Below, piece by piece: positions 1-13,160 of a stretch of DNA of 64,000 nt. The position numbers and the translations under genes are program-made. The notes beneath the pieces were generated by a model that made no database searches, was not told the origin of the DNA, and saw only the letters and a program-made list of their open reading frames with translations. This DNA is from Eimeria necatrix. Its lineage: Eukaryota > Apicomplexa > Conoidasida > Eucoccidiorida > Eimeriidae. Numbering within the stretch: the stretch's first letter is position 1; every line of letters starts with the position of its first letter. Location: the NCBI RefSeq assembly GCF_000499385.1, contig NW_013654284.1, positions 97,001-161,000 of the forward strand, given 5' to 3'.

Positions 1-3000
1 CCGCTTGTTCAGGCGTCTCTGCCATTGACCACTGACGGATCCAGCCCAGCAGTTGGCCCTCCACATGTCCCTGCTGAAGGGGAAGCAGGCCCTCGTCAGT
101 GGCCAACCCCAGTCCCTCAGCCTCCTTGGGTAGGAGGAGCCACTGGCCCTAACACGGCAGCAGCAGCAGCAGCAGCATCTGTACCGTCTACTTTATCTAT
201 TCCTGAGACACAGCCGCAGCAACAACAGCAACCGCTGCTACAGCAGCAACAGACACAACCGCATCATCCGTTTCTCGCCGGAGATGGTCTGCACGGGGTT
301 CATCCTGGGGCCCCTGGGCTGTCTGGAGCTCCTGGGGTACTTGGAACCCCTGAGGGTCTCGGCATCCCCTCCGCGGCCGTTACTTATGATGCAGCCGAGA
401 GAAAGTGGCAAGCGAGGTGGGCTCAAGGGAGTCAGTGCGGAAGTGACTCTGCCGCTGCTTCCCATATAGGGCCCCCCTTAGCTGATGGCAGTAAGATGGG
501 CGAAGAGGGGCCCCTTAACTCTGTTCCCACAAATCAGGAGTACATACACGCTGTAATCAACGAGGGAACCCACCATAACAACCCCAGCTTTCACCTAGCA
601 GCCGAAAGCTCCCACCTGCAGCTTCCCAGGACAGGGCCTATGGTGTTTATGCCAGTTGCAGACGACCTGAACTTTGCAGGGGGCCCTTTGGAACAACAGA
701 AAACCAAGAAGAGGCCAGAGAGCCACGGGGAAATACCAACTCAGCGCTGGATTTCGGGGGCCCCTGGGGTCTCAGGAACCACGGGGCTGAAGAGCGAACC
801 GGGACCAGCAGCCAAGTTGGGCTGCGCTGTAAAAGGCCAAGCGCGGCTTGCTGCAGCAGCACCGCAGCAGCTGCAGCAGCAAGAGATGCAGCAGCTTTCC
901 GAGGCATTGGGGGTCGCCAGAATGGGGGCTTTCCAGAGGTCGGGGGCGCCTTCATTAATCGGCGACGGGCAACAGCAAGCGGAGTACGGCATGTACAAAA
1001 GCTTCGGTCCGAATGGGGGGACCCTCGTGAGCCCGTGGCCTGGACTTCCAGCTGCTCAAAAGCTCGTCAAAGGGTCAGCGGGGGGCCCCCCTCAAGGGGG
1101 GCTATGCGTGGCAGGTGCAGCTGCCTCACTCTCACGAGGTCCCTCTAGTGTTAGCTCTTCTGTGCAGATGGCGCGTGGGTCAGCCTTGCCGTCTTCGTCT
1201 CAGCTGGGAGTTCCTCAGGGCCCCCCAGACTGTTTGCTGTCTGCAGTTGCATCGCAGCAGTATGCGTTACTGGCGGTGAGAGCTTTCCTGCTAGCTTGTG
1301 ATGTACCTGTTGCTCCCCCGTGGAAGCAAATAGCTTTGTGGGGCCCGTGGCTGTCGGGGCAGCAGCGGGGGCCGCCACACGTGGGCTTGCAGTGCCCCCA
1401 GCCTTGTGGGGATCCCAAGCAGCCAGAGGGAGATGCAGGCCTCACAGAATGTGAGGAACCTGCACAAGTAGTAGAGGATGAGCCAGTGGGGGGTCCGCCA
1501 GAGGAGAACACTCCAGAGGCTTCTGAAGAGGCTCACGTCGGCGTTGCACCGGGACAAGCAACTGAGCAGGCGCCTGTCAAGCAAGAGCGCAAGAGGAAAA
1601 GAGTAGGGGGCTTTCAAGGGAGTGGCGCAGCAGCGAAGAAGGCCTCCAAGAGCCAGCGCTCTGCCGCAGTAGATGGCGTCTTGATGACTGCTCAGGGTAA
1701 GAGTTTGCCACAATAGAAGCGGCTGCAGCTGCGTGGGCAACATGTCTCTTTAAGAAAACAGTGGTATAAGCTTTAACGCACCATAGAAGGACTGTTTTCC
1801 TCTCTTTATGTGCTCGTTGCAGTAGATTCATTAGACACATCCGGGATGTAAGCATGCTGCTTCTGTTGTGTTTGCTGCTTTCAGATTTGTACAAAGGCGA
1901 ACTGCTGTCTTGCGCGTCGCCTCCGTTGCCCCTGACGGCTTTGCAGCAAGCTGACCTCTGCCTAGAGCTGATAACAGCTCTGGGGCGACTGCGGCCTCAG
2001 TGGCGTCGGCGGGGCAATCGCGTGCCTTACCAGTTGCACGTGGCACGGCTTAGACCTTCTTTGCTCTTTCCAACAACACCACCGAAAGCCGCCGTTCTCG
2101 AGTCATACAGAACTGCCCTGGGGCCCCTCGTGGCCCACATAGCGGAGTTACCGTACGTGCACTTGGCCCCGGGAGAGGCGGAAGAAGTTGTCGAGGAGGT
2201 GGAAATGCTGAAAGGATCGGCAGCAATTGACTCTGTGCTGGATGCCCTTGATGCTATGGGGCCTTGGGGCCATCAAGACGGAAGCCAACTAGAGCGAGAT
2301 TCAGAGGCTATGGAAGCCGAAGCGATGAGGGACACGGGTGACCGCAGGCAACAACTGCTGGTGCAGCACCAACAGCAGCAGCAATTGGAGCAGCTGCAAG
2401 CGCAACAGCAGCAACAATTGCAACAGCAGCAGCAGCAGGTAGATGCAGCCCGCATATCTGAAGTTCAGGGCCCCGCTGAGACTGACGTGATCTTAGCATA
2501 TAACCCGGACCTGAAGGCTCTCCGCCAGTTGAACTACCTCGTCCCTGGAACTCGAGTGTACATACACGCAGATGCACTAGAAGTAAAGTTGGCGGAAATG
2601 GCTCTACCGCCCCTGCCTCCTCCACCTGCCGGAGGAGGTGAAGGAAACCTGTCGGCACCCAAAGGGCCACTATCGAAGTTTGTGATGGTGGAAGCAGGAG
2701 AGCGATACTTCACGCTTCCATATGGGGAGTACTTGCCTTTGAAACTGGTGAGCCCTCCTCATCATGTCTTGCAGTTCTCCATAGGCCAAGTCGTGCAGCT
2801 GCTTCAGGAAGGTCGTCTCTGTTTACTTCGGTTTACCGAGCGTGAGGCCCTCAAGCGGCGGCTTCCGCTGTTGGGGGCCCCCGCGGGACCACCCAACGAC
2901 CCCACTGCGGGAGGAGGCGGTGGGTCTGTTGGGTACAAGACACAGAGAGGGACGAAGCCAGCGTGTTGCCCTGCACCTCCTGGCATAGAGAAAATATGCC

Positions 3001-3794
3001 GGTGCAAGTGCAACCACAGGCGACAAGAACTGTACGCACAGTTGAAGCAGAGGCTGCGGATCGACAAGAAGGGCTGCCTGGCCGCCATCAAAGATTGTCT
3101 GGACTTAAACCACGTGGCCTTTGCTCTGCCCTCGGCGCGAACTTACCAGCTGGAGATTCTGTCGTATCTGTTTGGAGTGGACCCGTGGTTTTATGCCAAG
3201 AACAGACACGAGGCCCCATCGCAGGCCGAGATTCCTAATATCATACGGCGGTACAAAGAGCTGACCACGACGAAGGAGTACGAGCAGTCATTCAAAAGCT
3301 GGCTAGAGGAACAAGCGAGAGAAAAGTGCCTCCAGCAAGAGATCACAGCAGACATAACAGCCATAGGCCTAAACCTGAAGGACGGTGATGGGGGCTGCGT
3401 CACTGCTTCAGCGAACCCAGCTCAGCAGGATCCTAGGGTTCAGGCCAGCATAGCACAACTCGTTCCGAACACCCCCATATGTGTGCGTATCAAAGCCCTT
3501 CTGGGCCTGCCCTCGGGCAATGAGCAGCACTTGCGAGGTGTAGTTCGCCGGGCCCAAATGCTCCCTAGGGGCCGAGCAATCAGCATATCAGTTAATAACA
3601 GGAAAGAGGAATTCGTGCTTTTGCCGGAAGAACTCGAGACTCTCGTTGCTCACGATGACCTACGACTCGTGCGGATGAGGTCGAGGCAGTGGTTTGCATA
3701 CGAGGCCCAGGCCACTGGGGTCTCGGGCGCATCCGACGTGCAGTGGCCCAGCTCCACGCAAGACGACAACTGGAAGGCAGATGCCCAACCCTGA
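1..3794 (+). CDS. Unrecognised large disordered, probably nuclear protein (5' end missing)
   Basis: Two exons, 1-1696 and 1885-3794. The reading frame is already open at base 1, so the N-terminus lies outside the window. The intron 1697-1884 starts GTAAGA and ends TTTCAG; exon 1 leaves one codon base and exon 2 supplies two, so the frames join exactly (phase 1). The first exon is low-complexity (Pro, Gln, Ala, Gly) with a basic stretch near its end (QERKRKR, then KKASKSQR) that looks like a nuclear localisation signal. The second exon has poly-Gln around 2350-2440, then a better ordered C-terminal half with a Cys-rich CRCKCNHRR patch near 3000 and the segment YLFGVDPWFYAKNRHE near 3170-3215, which looks conserved. 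I do not recognise the family. It converges on the transporter gene at 4370. Confidence 0.7.
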
Positions 3795-4369
3795 CAAAAT
3801 CGGAACGTCATGGACTTCTGGGGATAAACTGGTTCCTAGTTGACAGTGCACAGACGAGTAACGTCAGTCAAGAAGTTCGCTGAGGTTCCATACTTCCTAG
3901 GCTGGCTGGCTGCTAGCTAGCAGCAGTGAACGGCTCATAAGCGCTTGTTAATCCGATCGAGGTGGATACGGGCGCGCAAACTCTGTCTATTGCGTATACG
4001 ATACTAAGTTTAGTCGATGCAGCAGCTCTTCGTATTCGCAGTATGCATATCTTATTGGCAAAGTAGGCAGCTGTCTGATCTGAGGCTGACTCATCAAACT
4101 GGGCAGCTGGCCTGCCCCATTCCCTCGGCAACCTGTTCCCTTCTGATTCGATTAGTTCAGCGTACAAAACAAAAAGACTTCGTGCGCTTGGCCCATTTGT
4201 GAAATGGCCACAAATGCAGTGCGTAATGAGTTAAGTAGATTGAGCCACTTCGTTGGGTGAGTAGCTAGCCAATGCGGGACGACGGAGCTCCCCAATGAAG
4301 CCCGAAGAACAAAAGTAGCCACATGCTGAAAGAGACACTGGGAAGTGGAAGCTGAGACAAGGTTGATAG
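3795..4369. other. Convergent intergenic gap
   Basis: About 575 bases between the stop codons of two converging genes. It holds repeated CTAGC/GCTAGC words (for example near 3910-3920) and a few short frames without coding character. No RNA gene or conserved signal is visible. Both 3' untranslated regions must lie here. Confidence 0.5.
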
Positions 4370-7300
4370 CTAGCTGGCAATACTGCTGAATAACCCAGTT
4401 AGCCATTCATAGAGATGGATGGTAGAGGCACACCAGAGGCTCCATGTGTGTAAGAGCACTGAGACAGCAAGAAGTATGGCATCAGCAAGGTCTTCTGCAA
4501 CAGCAACGAATGCGCAGAGAATGATGAACAACAACAACAAAAAGGCCGCGAAACGCTCGGCTCGAGGGGACGTGAGTATCGGGAAGAGCGCCACACGGGG
4601 CTCAGCTGGAACACCTGAATCTCTTCTACGCGACCTCATGGCGACCCCTCGCAGTTTTGTGGGGCTCAGAGCTACGAGTCGCATTCCAGATGTCGTCCAG
4701 GCAGACCACGAACCCTTTGGAGAAGCACGCCCACTTGCTGTCTCGGGTGCTGTTGCTGCTGCGGTCTTACCTGCTGCTGCTTCTGGTTCTGTATCACCAG
4801 TGGCATCCGTGCGGCCATCTAATAGAGCACCTTGCTCATCCTACAAACAAAACAGCAAATAATGGCGCTGCGTTTCGACGGCTCCCAACCTACCCAAGAC
4901 GACGACCCGTCAGGTACCGGGAATATCTAGGGGCGCCAATGCTTTTGAGAATGCGCTTAGTCCATCAGCTTACAGGTCTTGCCGTTTGCTTCGAATCTTC
5001 TGAGGGGCTTTTCGGAGCGCCGGGAGTTGAAGCTACTGCTGTGGGTGGACACTGGGGAGCTGAAGCCCTGCGTCGCGCCGTAAGCACCCTCTTCCTCGTC
5101 CTAGAAAAAGACGTAGAAGCAGTGTCAGCGGCAGCTTGTGCTGCTGCTGCTGCTTCAGCTGAGGATTCGCCTTCCGCCGATGTTCCTTCCGCTGTTTTCG
5201 CCGTTGCTTCTGTTGTTTCCGCTGGTGTGGATGTTGAGGCATCTTCCGCCTTTGGTGATCCTGTTGCTTGTACTTCTCCTGCAGCCTGCGTTAGATTCGC
5301 TGACGCCTCTGCCGCTGCTGCTGTCTCCCTGACAGCATCACGTATCTGTACGCAGTCGGCTGGCTGGGCCCCTTTTGACTGCATTTCCTCCAGGGTAGAA
5401 CAAATGGGACCGCGGATCCCAGCGGGCTTGATGGCTTTTGGTCGTGACCGCCTCCTAAGGCCTCCTGCACCACCCGGTGAGGCAGGTGCAGCAACTGAAC
5501 AAGTTCCGTCAGCAGCGGCAGCTGCAGCCGTCTCAGCCACTGCAGATGCAGAGGCAGTTGCAGGCGTCTCGTCTACTGCAGCGGCTACAACCACAGTAGC
5601 AGCAGCTGGTACTCCATCGGAAGCAGAAGAAGGGGCCGTCGAAGCGAGGCCTCTGTCCTCCTGCAGCGAGCCCCTTATAGCTCGAGGTGTCCTGACGTTG
5701 GCACTGCCCGTAAGTGTTGGACATTCTTTGTCACTAGGAATGCATGCGGATGGTGCGGTGCCGTTCGTGTCTCTTTCTTCTGGGGGCAAGTCGGAGGACT
5801 CAGCCTCAGGGCTGTGTCTGTCGCCCCGGCTGCTGCTGCTACTGCCTCTGACGCTCATACTGCTAGACTCCTCCACTGGTTCAACCTGTTTGCAGATGCT
5901 CTCGCTGCCTGCGCTGCTATCGCGCATTTTTGGTTTTATCCCAGACACTGATTCGCAAGTTAGTCGGCTTTCCACAGCCTCGCAATTTCCCCTAGATGCC
6001 GTTGCTTCTGACGTTGCTGCTTCTGACGTTGTTGCTTCCGAAGGCTCACTAGCAGGGCGGGCAGGGCGTTCCAGCTGCTGTATTTGTGGCTCATTCTCTT
6101 CACCAGACCCTTCCCCAGCATGTCTTGCAACAACCGAAGCAGCTGGTGCTGCTAGACCTGCTTGTGTGTTTGGGGGAAGAGGAGCGTCAGCTTCGCTATG
6201 ATCCGCCAACACCTCCGCCGCTGCATGATCGAGCTGCTTCGGTGACGACACAGTGGCAGCAGCGGCTGACTCTGGTCGCTGCCAGTTGCCACCGGGACCC
6301 CTTTGGGGTCTCCCCACCGCGGGAGCTCTTTTGCGGCTGCGTTGAAAGACAGCAGCTTCTGCAACTGGGCCTTCAATGTGCGACTGCTGCTGTCTTCCCT
6401 GTAGTTCTTGTTTGCGTCTGTCTAGACGCCCACCAGAAACGACGGGGGATGGCGCACGCTCAGAAGAATCAGGGGGGTCTACAAGCCCAAGGCTCGTGGC
6501 ACTAGCCGCTGTTGAGTCGTATGCCAACTCTCCTACTACTGCTGCTGATGCCTTCTTTGTGACAACTGCTGCTGGTGGTGGTGCCAAAGTAAGCTTGCTT
6601 GCTGCAGCTCTAGTGTCATCTGCCCTGTCTGATGTTGTGCATGCTGCTGTTGTGCGTGCTGCTTCGGCGGCCGCAGATGCTTCAGAAGATTCACCTGAAC
6701 TACACCAAGCGCTGCGGGACCACAGAGAAGCGATGGCTTCGGGCGTGACTGGTTCTGCGTCTGGTGCAGCTGCACTGTCTAGTGCAATAGGAGATGCCAG
6801 TCCTGTTTCAGGCGGGGACGAAGAGTAAGCGCTAAGGGAGGGGGACGATGCCCCCCGCATAAGCGGCATGCTACCCCTGGGACTTCCAAAGGCGTCCCTA
6901 TCGTCTTGACTGGGGCTGCCGTCGCTAGATTGCACAAGAGACGTCCTTGACTGCCTCGGCCTGCAGGCTAGACTGCCCTTCCGCAACAGTGCTCCTGTTG
7001 CTACTGGCGCTGCTGCAGCTTCAGATTTACGTCCTCCGTCTCTGTCTAGAATGGACTCGTCTGAGTCGGTCTGCCGCTGCAGCAGCTGCGCCACGTCGCT
7101 ATCTGGGGCCCTTCGCGCGAACTCCTCGAGCCACTGGTGGAGCTGCCGCTGCATCTCACGCGTTCGGGCGCCGCCAGCTCCAGCAACAGCACCAGAGACA
7201 GCCGCCAGTCCTGCTCCCCTGTGATGCTGCGCTCCTGCCGGCTTTGAATGCCCCTCCCGGAGGTGCATCGACCCTTGGGATACAAGGCCACCCGCCCAAT

Positions 7301-10300
7301 CTCCAGCTGCTGCAGAGCTTCCATCGGCTGCATCTTCCCTGTTCTCGGATGCGCCAGTAGCTGCCGCTGCATCGGCTTGGTGCGCTTTGTTGAACAGCTC
7401 CCATGAAAAAGAAGCGTAGATAAAGGTAAGCGTAGGAATAAAGAAATTCAAAAACAAACCAGTGGTCAACCCAAGCACGGAAGCGGGGTGTGCAAACAGG
7501 GGCTGATACGCCAGCAACCAATACAGCATCCAAGGGACCGTGGAAGCGGTGGTGAACGCTGATTTCTTGTCCAAACAGATCGCCATATTCAGCAAGTCGT
7601 ACCTTGAGAGGCGAATAACACGCGAGCAAACACAATCGTCGAGTGAAAAATGGACTTAAACAGTTGACAGTGCTGACTCTCCATCTGCCAATCATGTTAT
7701 GTCGATTTTGTTCTGCGTAAATCTGTCTGTGTCTGCGTCTGTTAATCTATTTCTGCTTCTCTTCTCCCCTCCGCCTCCGCACCTGGAGCCGATCTGGGAC
7801 AGCACAATGTTGGGCAGCAAAGCCGCAACATGGAAGAGACAAACAAAAGTAGCAGCAAACAACGGGAGATGGCCTCCTGAGGTTCCCAGCATCAACGAGG
7901 CCAACGCGTTGGAGGATTCCGCGGCGCCAACAAACGCGCTCGCGCAAAGAGAGCCAAATATGAAGAAAAAAGAGGCAGAAAACAGACTACTCAGCCAAAC
8001 AGTGCCTGATATCTGACAAACAGAGGCACACGCACCCTTGCGCCTTCCCTGTTATCCCACACGCTAGTGCGTTCAGTGATCACGAGGTGCCACACAGCGG
8101 CCCTAGCAAAAATGCAGCTTTCCTTAGCTCGAGCATTAGAACTGACAAAGGAGCATGGACGCACACAGATTTATGAACACAGAAAACAAGGCGCAAACAT
8201 GCGCTTACGCTGGAAGCGATAAAACAAAGGAACCGAGAGAAATACGAAAAATTCAGGGCCAGCGCTACAAAGATAGACAGCCTGCGCAGTGCACGATGCC
8301 TTAAGGTTTAACCGAGGTACACAACAAAAAACGAACTTGAAAAACGAACAGAATAAGCCAATTAAATTGACTGCGCCTCACTGGAACTTCGTCCCTGACT
8401 TCATTTGCCCAAGATGGGAGTGAAGAGGAAAACCCGAAAGCGTCCACCATACAAGGGATCGCCGTGCGAGCAGCAAAGCCGCCGAAAATCGAATGCAGAA
8501 ATGGTAAAAGTGTACCTTTGCCTCCACCAGCTCCAGCTGCTGCTGCTGATGCGCTCGGTGTTGGTGCTGCAAGCGCAGCAGGGGCTGCTGTGGCTGCTGC
8601 TGCCGCTCCTGGAGGACTTCCATATATCATCGGTGCATTACTGTCAAGAGCTGCATTTGCGCTTGCTACTGCTGTTGTTAACGCTGCTGCTGCTGCTGGT
8701 GCCGGTGTGCCTGTCGCACTTGTCTGAGATGCCCAATCCCAGCCCGAGCCGGTGATGCGGAAAAGAGCCGCTAGGCACACGTTGAAGGAAGCAGCAACGA
8801 CCGCGAAAAACGAAATAAACTGCAGGTTCATTGTGTCCTCAAGATCTGAAGCGGCCAGGCGGAGACCAGCTACTGCTGTGAGAAGATAGCCCAGTGAGAC
8901 ACCAACGTAGTTCAGGCAGGGAACGCAGCTTGCTCCTGCTGCTGCTACACTACCGATCTCTGCGCACGTTGATGTACATGTACCTGAGAAGATTTCCTCG
9001 AGCTGCTCGCGAGAAGTGACAAAGACAAACGGACTGTAGTTGGGTAGGATGTCCCACTCATTGAGCGAGTCTGCTGTGTACACTGCAGCGTCTGCCGCTG
9101 AGTCAAATAGGAAATGCTTGAACCTCCACAGCAACACCACGAATTCCCTAAGAGGCCACATGGACAAGGAAAACAGGTCGCCAAAGTTGCTGCTCAGCTG
9201 CTGGAGGTTCGCCAGCAGGGAATCCCCGCCGTATGGGACAACAGGCACGAACACAGTCCAGCCGAGCACTCTGAGAAGCAGTGCATCGACGCAGTAAGCC
9301 ACTAGTAGCGCCGCAGAGGATGCTCCCAAAAAGGAATTTACATATAGGAGAAAGGCAATAGCCTGAGACAGGGACGAACGGTTCAAGCCCCTCACAAGCG
9401 AGCTAAGACGATAAGGAATCAGACGTAAGTCGCCAAGCAGTTCCCCCAAACCTCGCAAGAACGGAGGCGCTGTGGTGCTCCCCTGACGCTCCTTGATTTC
9501 AGCTGGATCGTCAAGTTCACCAGGGGGTGACTCCGTTGGGGCAAGGCCCATGGCTTTACACAGCGCACCGTCTAAGCGCTCAAGAGGCCCCATATGATGG
9601 GCATTCTGTGGTAACTGCTGCTGATCCTTGTCGTCTGAGGCCCGTGAATCTGACTGCTGCAGCGCTGCAGTAGATGCGGAGACTGAAAGGGGGGGCTGCA
9701 GCGTTAAGAAGTAACGCAAGATGGCGGAGTACTCGTAGCGCTCATTAAATCCTGAGTTTCCCTCTATCAAAGTCATGCTCTTCAGTAGCAACAAAGCGCA
9801 GGCAGATGAAAGAAAACAAAATAAATATATAGACAAAGATGCCGCCGCAGGGCCAGCCGTGCGCACCAAGGAAGGCATCGACATCAGACCTGAAGACACG
9901 CGCACACAAATAAGCACACACATAAACCAGCAAAGGAGAGAAGAGAGCAACACCTAGGAAGAAAAATGCAAGCAAACCTAAAGGAACATAGTTCTACCGG
10001 GAAAGAAAAACCTGCAGACGCTCTTGAAGTAGAAGAAGAAAGCTAAGGACAAGGCAAACAGGAAAAACGGCAAGAGGAAGACGAACTGGGAGGCAAATTA
10101 ACAGCAAGTAAGAGGGAAACAAGACACGAGAGAAAAAACCGAAAGATGCACGAAAAGAGATAGCCGCACGACGGAAGCAGCGGACCAGCTAGACGCAAAG
10201 GCCAGGCACAATACAGGACTCTTCGTGCAGAGCTGCACAACACCTGGGCTAGCTAGATGCCGCCGCTCGCGCCTTGGCCCTCATAAAGAGAGCCAGAAGT

Positions 10301-10858
10301 ACAACAGCAGCACGAAAGCTGCTATTTGAACTCTGCCGTGTTCCTTTCCCACTGACCCGAGGCAATGATGTGATTGCAAATGAAAACAAAAGAGGCGAAG
10401 ACTCCAATAGTCTTCTTGTACTTCCACAGCACCGTTTTGTGCCTTCTCCTTTTTCTCTCAAACACTGGGGGCCCTCCTCGGTGCATCCCACTAATACGCT
10501 TAATAGAAAATAGCGATGCGGCACCCCGCAGAGAGGAGCTGGGTCCCCCAGGGCCTCCCCCATCATCCTGGACGGGCATTTGTCCACGTGTGTTGGTGGA
10601 GAAAGCGCCAAAAAGCCAACTCATTATTCCGGAGCGACCCCGGCGATGGAGTGGCCCTGATTTTGGCGCTGCACGGTGACTTGGGGTCTCGGCCCCTGAG
10701 GACTCTGGGGCCCCAGCAGCCCCTGAGGATCCCCCTCCTTCAGCTTCAACCTCATCACTGAAACGGATACTGCGACGGGTTGCGCGGGGGCCCCTCTCCG
10801 GACTCAAAGAGGAGCGCTTGCTCCCCTGGGGTGCCTCGGTGGCTGCATTAGAGGCCAT
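4370..10858 (-). CDS. Amino-acid transporter family membrane protein with giant cytosolic loop
   Basis: Five exons read right to left: 10858-10357, 9889-8516, 8005-7783, 7602-4974, 4840-4370. All joins keep frame (phases 1, 1, 2, 0), giving about 1732 residues. The first splice reads through the TM1 signature CNHIIASG-LMSMPSL, followed by a second helix and ALLLLKSMTLIEGNSGFNER; that pattern (small residues then a Pro-containing helix, and a GN..F..R..Y motif after TM2) is typical of the protist/fungal branch of AAAP-type amino-acid permeases. Further helices include YLLTAVAGLRLAASDLEDTM near 8870-8930, exon 3 (GHLPLFAATFVCLFHVAALL) and the start of exon 4. A low-complexity acidic/Ser-rich loop of about 900 residues follows, then a basic segment and the last helix in exon 5 (FAAFLLLLFIILCAFVAVA, about residue 1673). 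Likely a membrane permease; substrate unknown. The N-terminal 140 residues are basic and disordered. Confidence 0.78.
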
Positions 10859-13160
10859 TGGACAGTAACAAAAGGCAGATTAGCAGGGAGCTTCAGAAGC
10901 CGCTGTCAGACCAGGAAGTATCTCAGAGGCTTCTGCAGCGTGGCTAGCGGAGAGGGATGTTTCCCTTCCTTCCGCGGATGATATCGATGTGCTGCGGCTG
11001 CGGCGCCAGTGTACCGGCAAGCCGGCCCAAGAGGGAGCCTGTAGACTCAACAGAGAGGCTAGCGAAGCCTTGCGTTGATGCAGAGCGTCACATATGTTGA
11101 AGTTTTGCTGAAAGGCCAGTGAACAGTGGAGAACCCAAGTACGCTGGGGCGGCCTCACTTCAGCCCGCAAGGAACTGCTAACTGCGCCTTTAATTTACTA
11201 CATTCAAAGCGTTTTGCTCCCGTGGCACCCACTGAAGGCTAGACTGGGAATAGTGGGGCCCCACGGCGAAAGCTTAAGCCGGGGGCCCACCGTGTAGGTG
11301 TTGGAGCTGTGTGCGTGTTTCGGCCCCACAGGTTCCACACTGGCAAAGCCTAACGCTTAACATTTATGCTTGTCTATGAGATACAAACCGTGTAAATTTA
11401 CCGCTTTTTGTTCTCTGGCCAAAGACACAGGGTTATTAAGCCCGAGGCTTAGCACTAGAGGACAGCCAACCCCTTCCGCGCCCGCGCGGCTTTCGTGAGA
11501 ACGAACCAAAGTTTTTGTCCTTCGAGGCGTATTATTCTTAATTAAGAAAAAAAGAAAGTCAGTCAGATGGGCTTTTGCGGTGCTTTTCATCCATTGTTCT
11601 AACTGGCAGACTAGCTAGCTAGGTAGCTTAGTGCAAAGGAGTCCTTCCTGGAGGTGTCAGCCAAAGAACAGATTCCGAAGGAAATTGTCTTACTGCTGCT
11701 GCCTATGCAGCTAGCCTGTAAGCATGCGTGCCAATCAGCTCGCGTGCTAGGTCGGAATACTCACGGAAGCTGCAGGATAGCCATTGAACCCGCCCACCAG
11801 TTCCTGTGTTGCTTTGCGTGTACTTATGCCGAGGCCAGCGTGAATGCCGCACATTGCCCAGTTTCTCATTAATATTCTGCAGGCTTCTGTTGCACATGAC
11901 TCTTAGGAGCGTAGCTAGGTGGGTTGCGTGAGGAGTGTACAGGTTTTCCAAAACCAGCTAATGCGAACTGACAAAGGGAACCAAAGAGGCAAATAAGTAG
12001 CTGCAAGGGTCTCGAGATATACATACAGCCGCTTTCCTTCACTCCGCGAGTTTTAGTTTCTTAATATTGAACTACGGAGGAGTGTCAAAATAGTGTCAAA
12101 TAGTGTTTCGCTGAGACAGTTACAGGTGGTGTCGCTGTCCTCCGCGCATTTGCTGCAGTGCAGAAAACTGAAAATTTGCGGCGCCCTGTACGTTCCGTAG
12201 CAACGGACCAGAACTACATTTCACTGAAAGTAGAAAGTGATAACCTTAGAGCTCGACGGTGCCCACGAGGGCTCCCGGATGTAATATTGTTGAGCGCGCC
12301 CGTTGACTCGCAACAGGCACAACTCGGGCCAAACTATCTACAATGCCTCTCAAGCGCATGCCCTGGGCAATGACCCTAAAATACTTCTCTTTTGAGGGTT
12401 ATTGGGTGGCTGCCAAGTCCCTTGAGGCCGAATGCGTGGCCCCCTGAACTTCGTCTTTTCATGCCTGGAGGGGCTCCCCAAGGGTCTCGTGCCCCAGAGT
12501 CCGCAGGCAAAGTTCCTTCTACAGCTGCCGCCTTTGCGTCACGGTAAGACTGGGCCAAGAGGGCCCATCGGCTGCTGGGACCGTCGGGTGTCAGGGGAGG
12601 ACGCAGTGCAGCAAAGAAAGTACGGAGGCTGCAGAAGAACCATAACAGCACAGGCTTAAAAACTTAACGAAAGCACAGATGATTCGTAAGGTATTTACAA
12701 CAGTCACGACAAAAAAGGGAAACAGAAAACTTTCATGAGCAGCTTAGACACAGAAAAGATACCCAAGAAGCCCAAGCTGCAAACGGAATGGGTGCTGTGA
12801 AGGGGTTCGGTTACATGCCACGCTGAAAACCATTGCAGCAAGATACAATGAGCGAATAGGGATGTGAGGAAGCGAAGAAGGGAGACACTACAAAAGAGAG
12901 AGAAGGCGGGAGGGCTGAGACGTGAAGACCCACTTCAAATTATTCAGGGCGCTGGCATTCATTGTCGCTATTACCGGCTGCGCGGAAATCGCACCAAATA
13001 ACGCAGCCATGGGGACAATCATCCCCACAAGAGCACATGTATTATGAGACGTTAAAAGAAGACATCAAGCGTTCGCGTCTCCGAGGCGCAAAGGAGAGTT
13101 TATACGGGAGAAAGCAACAGCAGGGACAAAAGCCGCGAGAAGGCTCCATAACAGCCAGAA
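10859..13160. other. Intergenic region between transporter and DNA polymerase alpha genes
   Basis: About 2.3 kb upstream of the transporter start and downstream of the polymerase stop. Short frames on both strands (for example minus strand 10880-11170 and 12376-12651) have no recognisable domain. CTAGCTAG words occur near 11610. It should hold the transporter promoter and 5' leader plus the polymerase 3' untranslated region; no specific element can be named. Confidence 0.4.

Noticed and set aside
4370..4684. Separate small membrane protein
   Set aside because: The frame extends to an acceptor at 4840 and joins in phase to the transporter, supplying its missing last helix.
4657..6201. 514-codon plus-strand frame
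   Set aside because: Antisense shadow of the transporter's low-complexity loop; poly-Leu/Ala from complementary triplets.
10880..11170. 96-codon minus-strand frame upstream of the transporter
   Set aside because: Ends just before the transporter ATG, has no domain, and is probably leader sequence.
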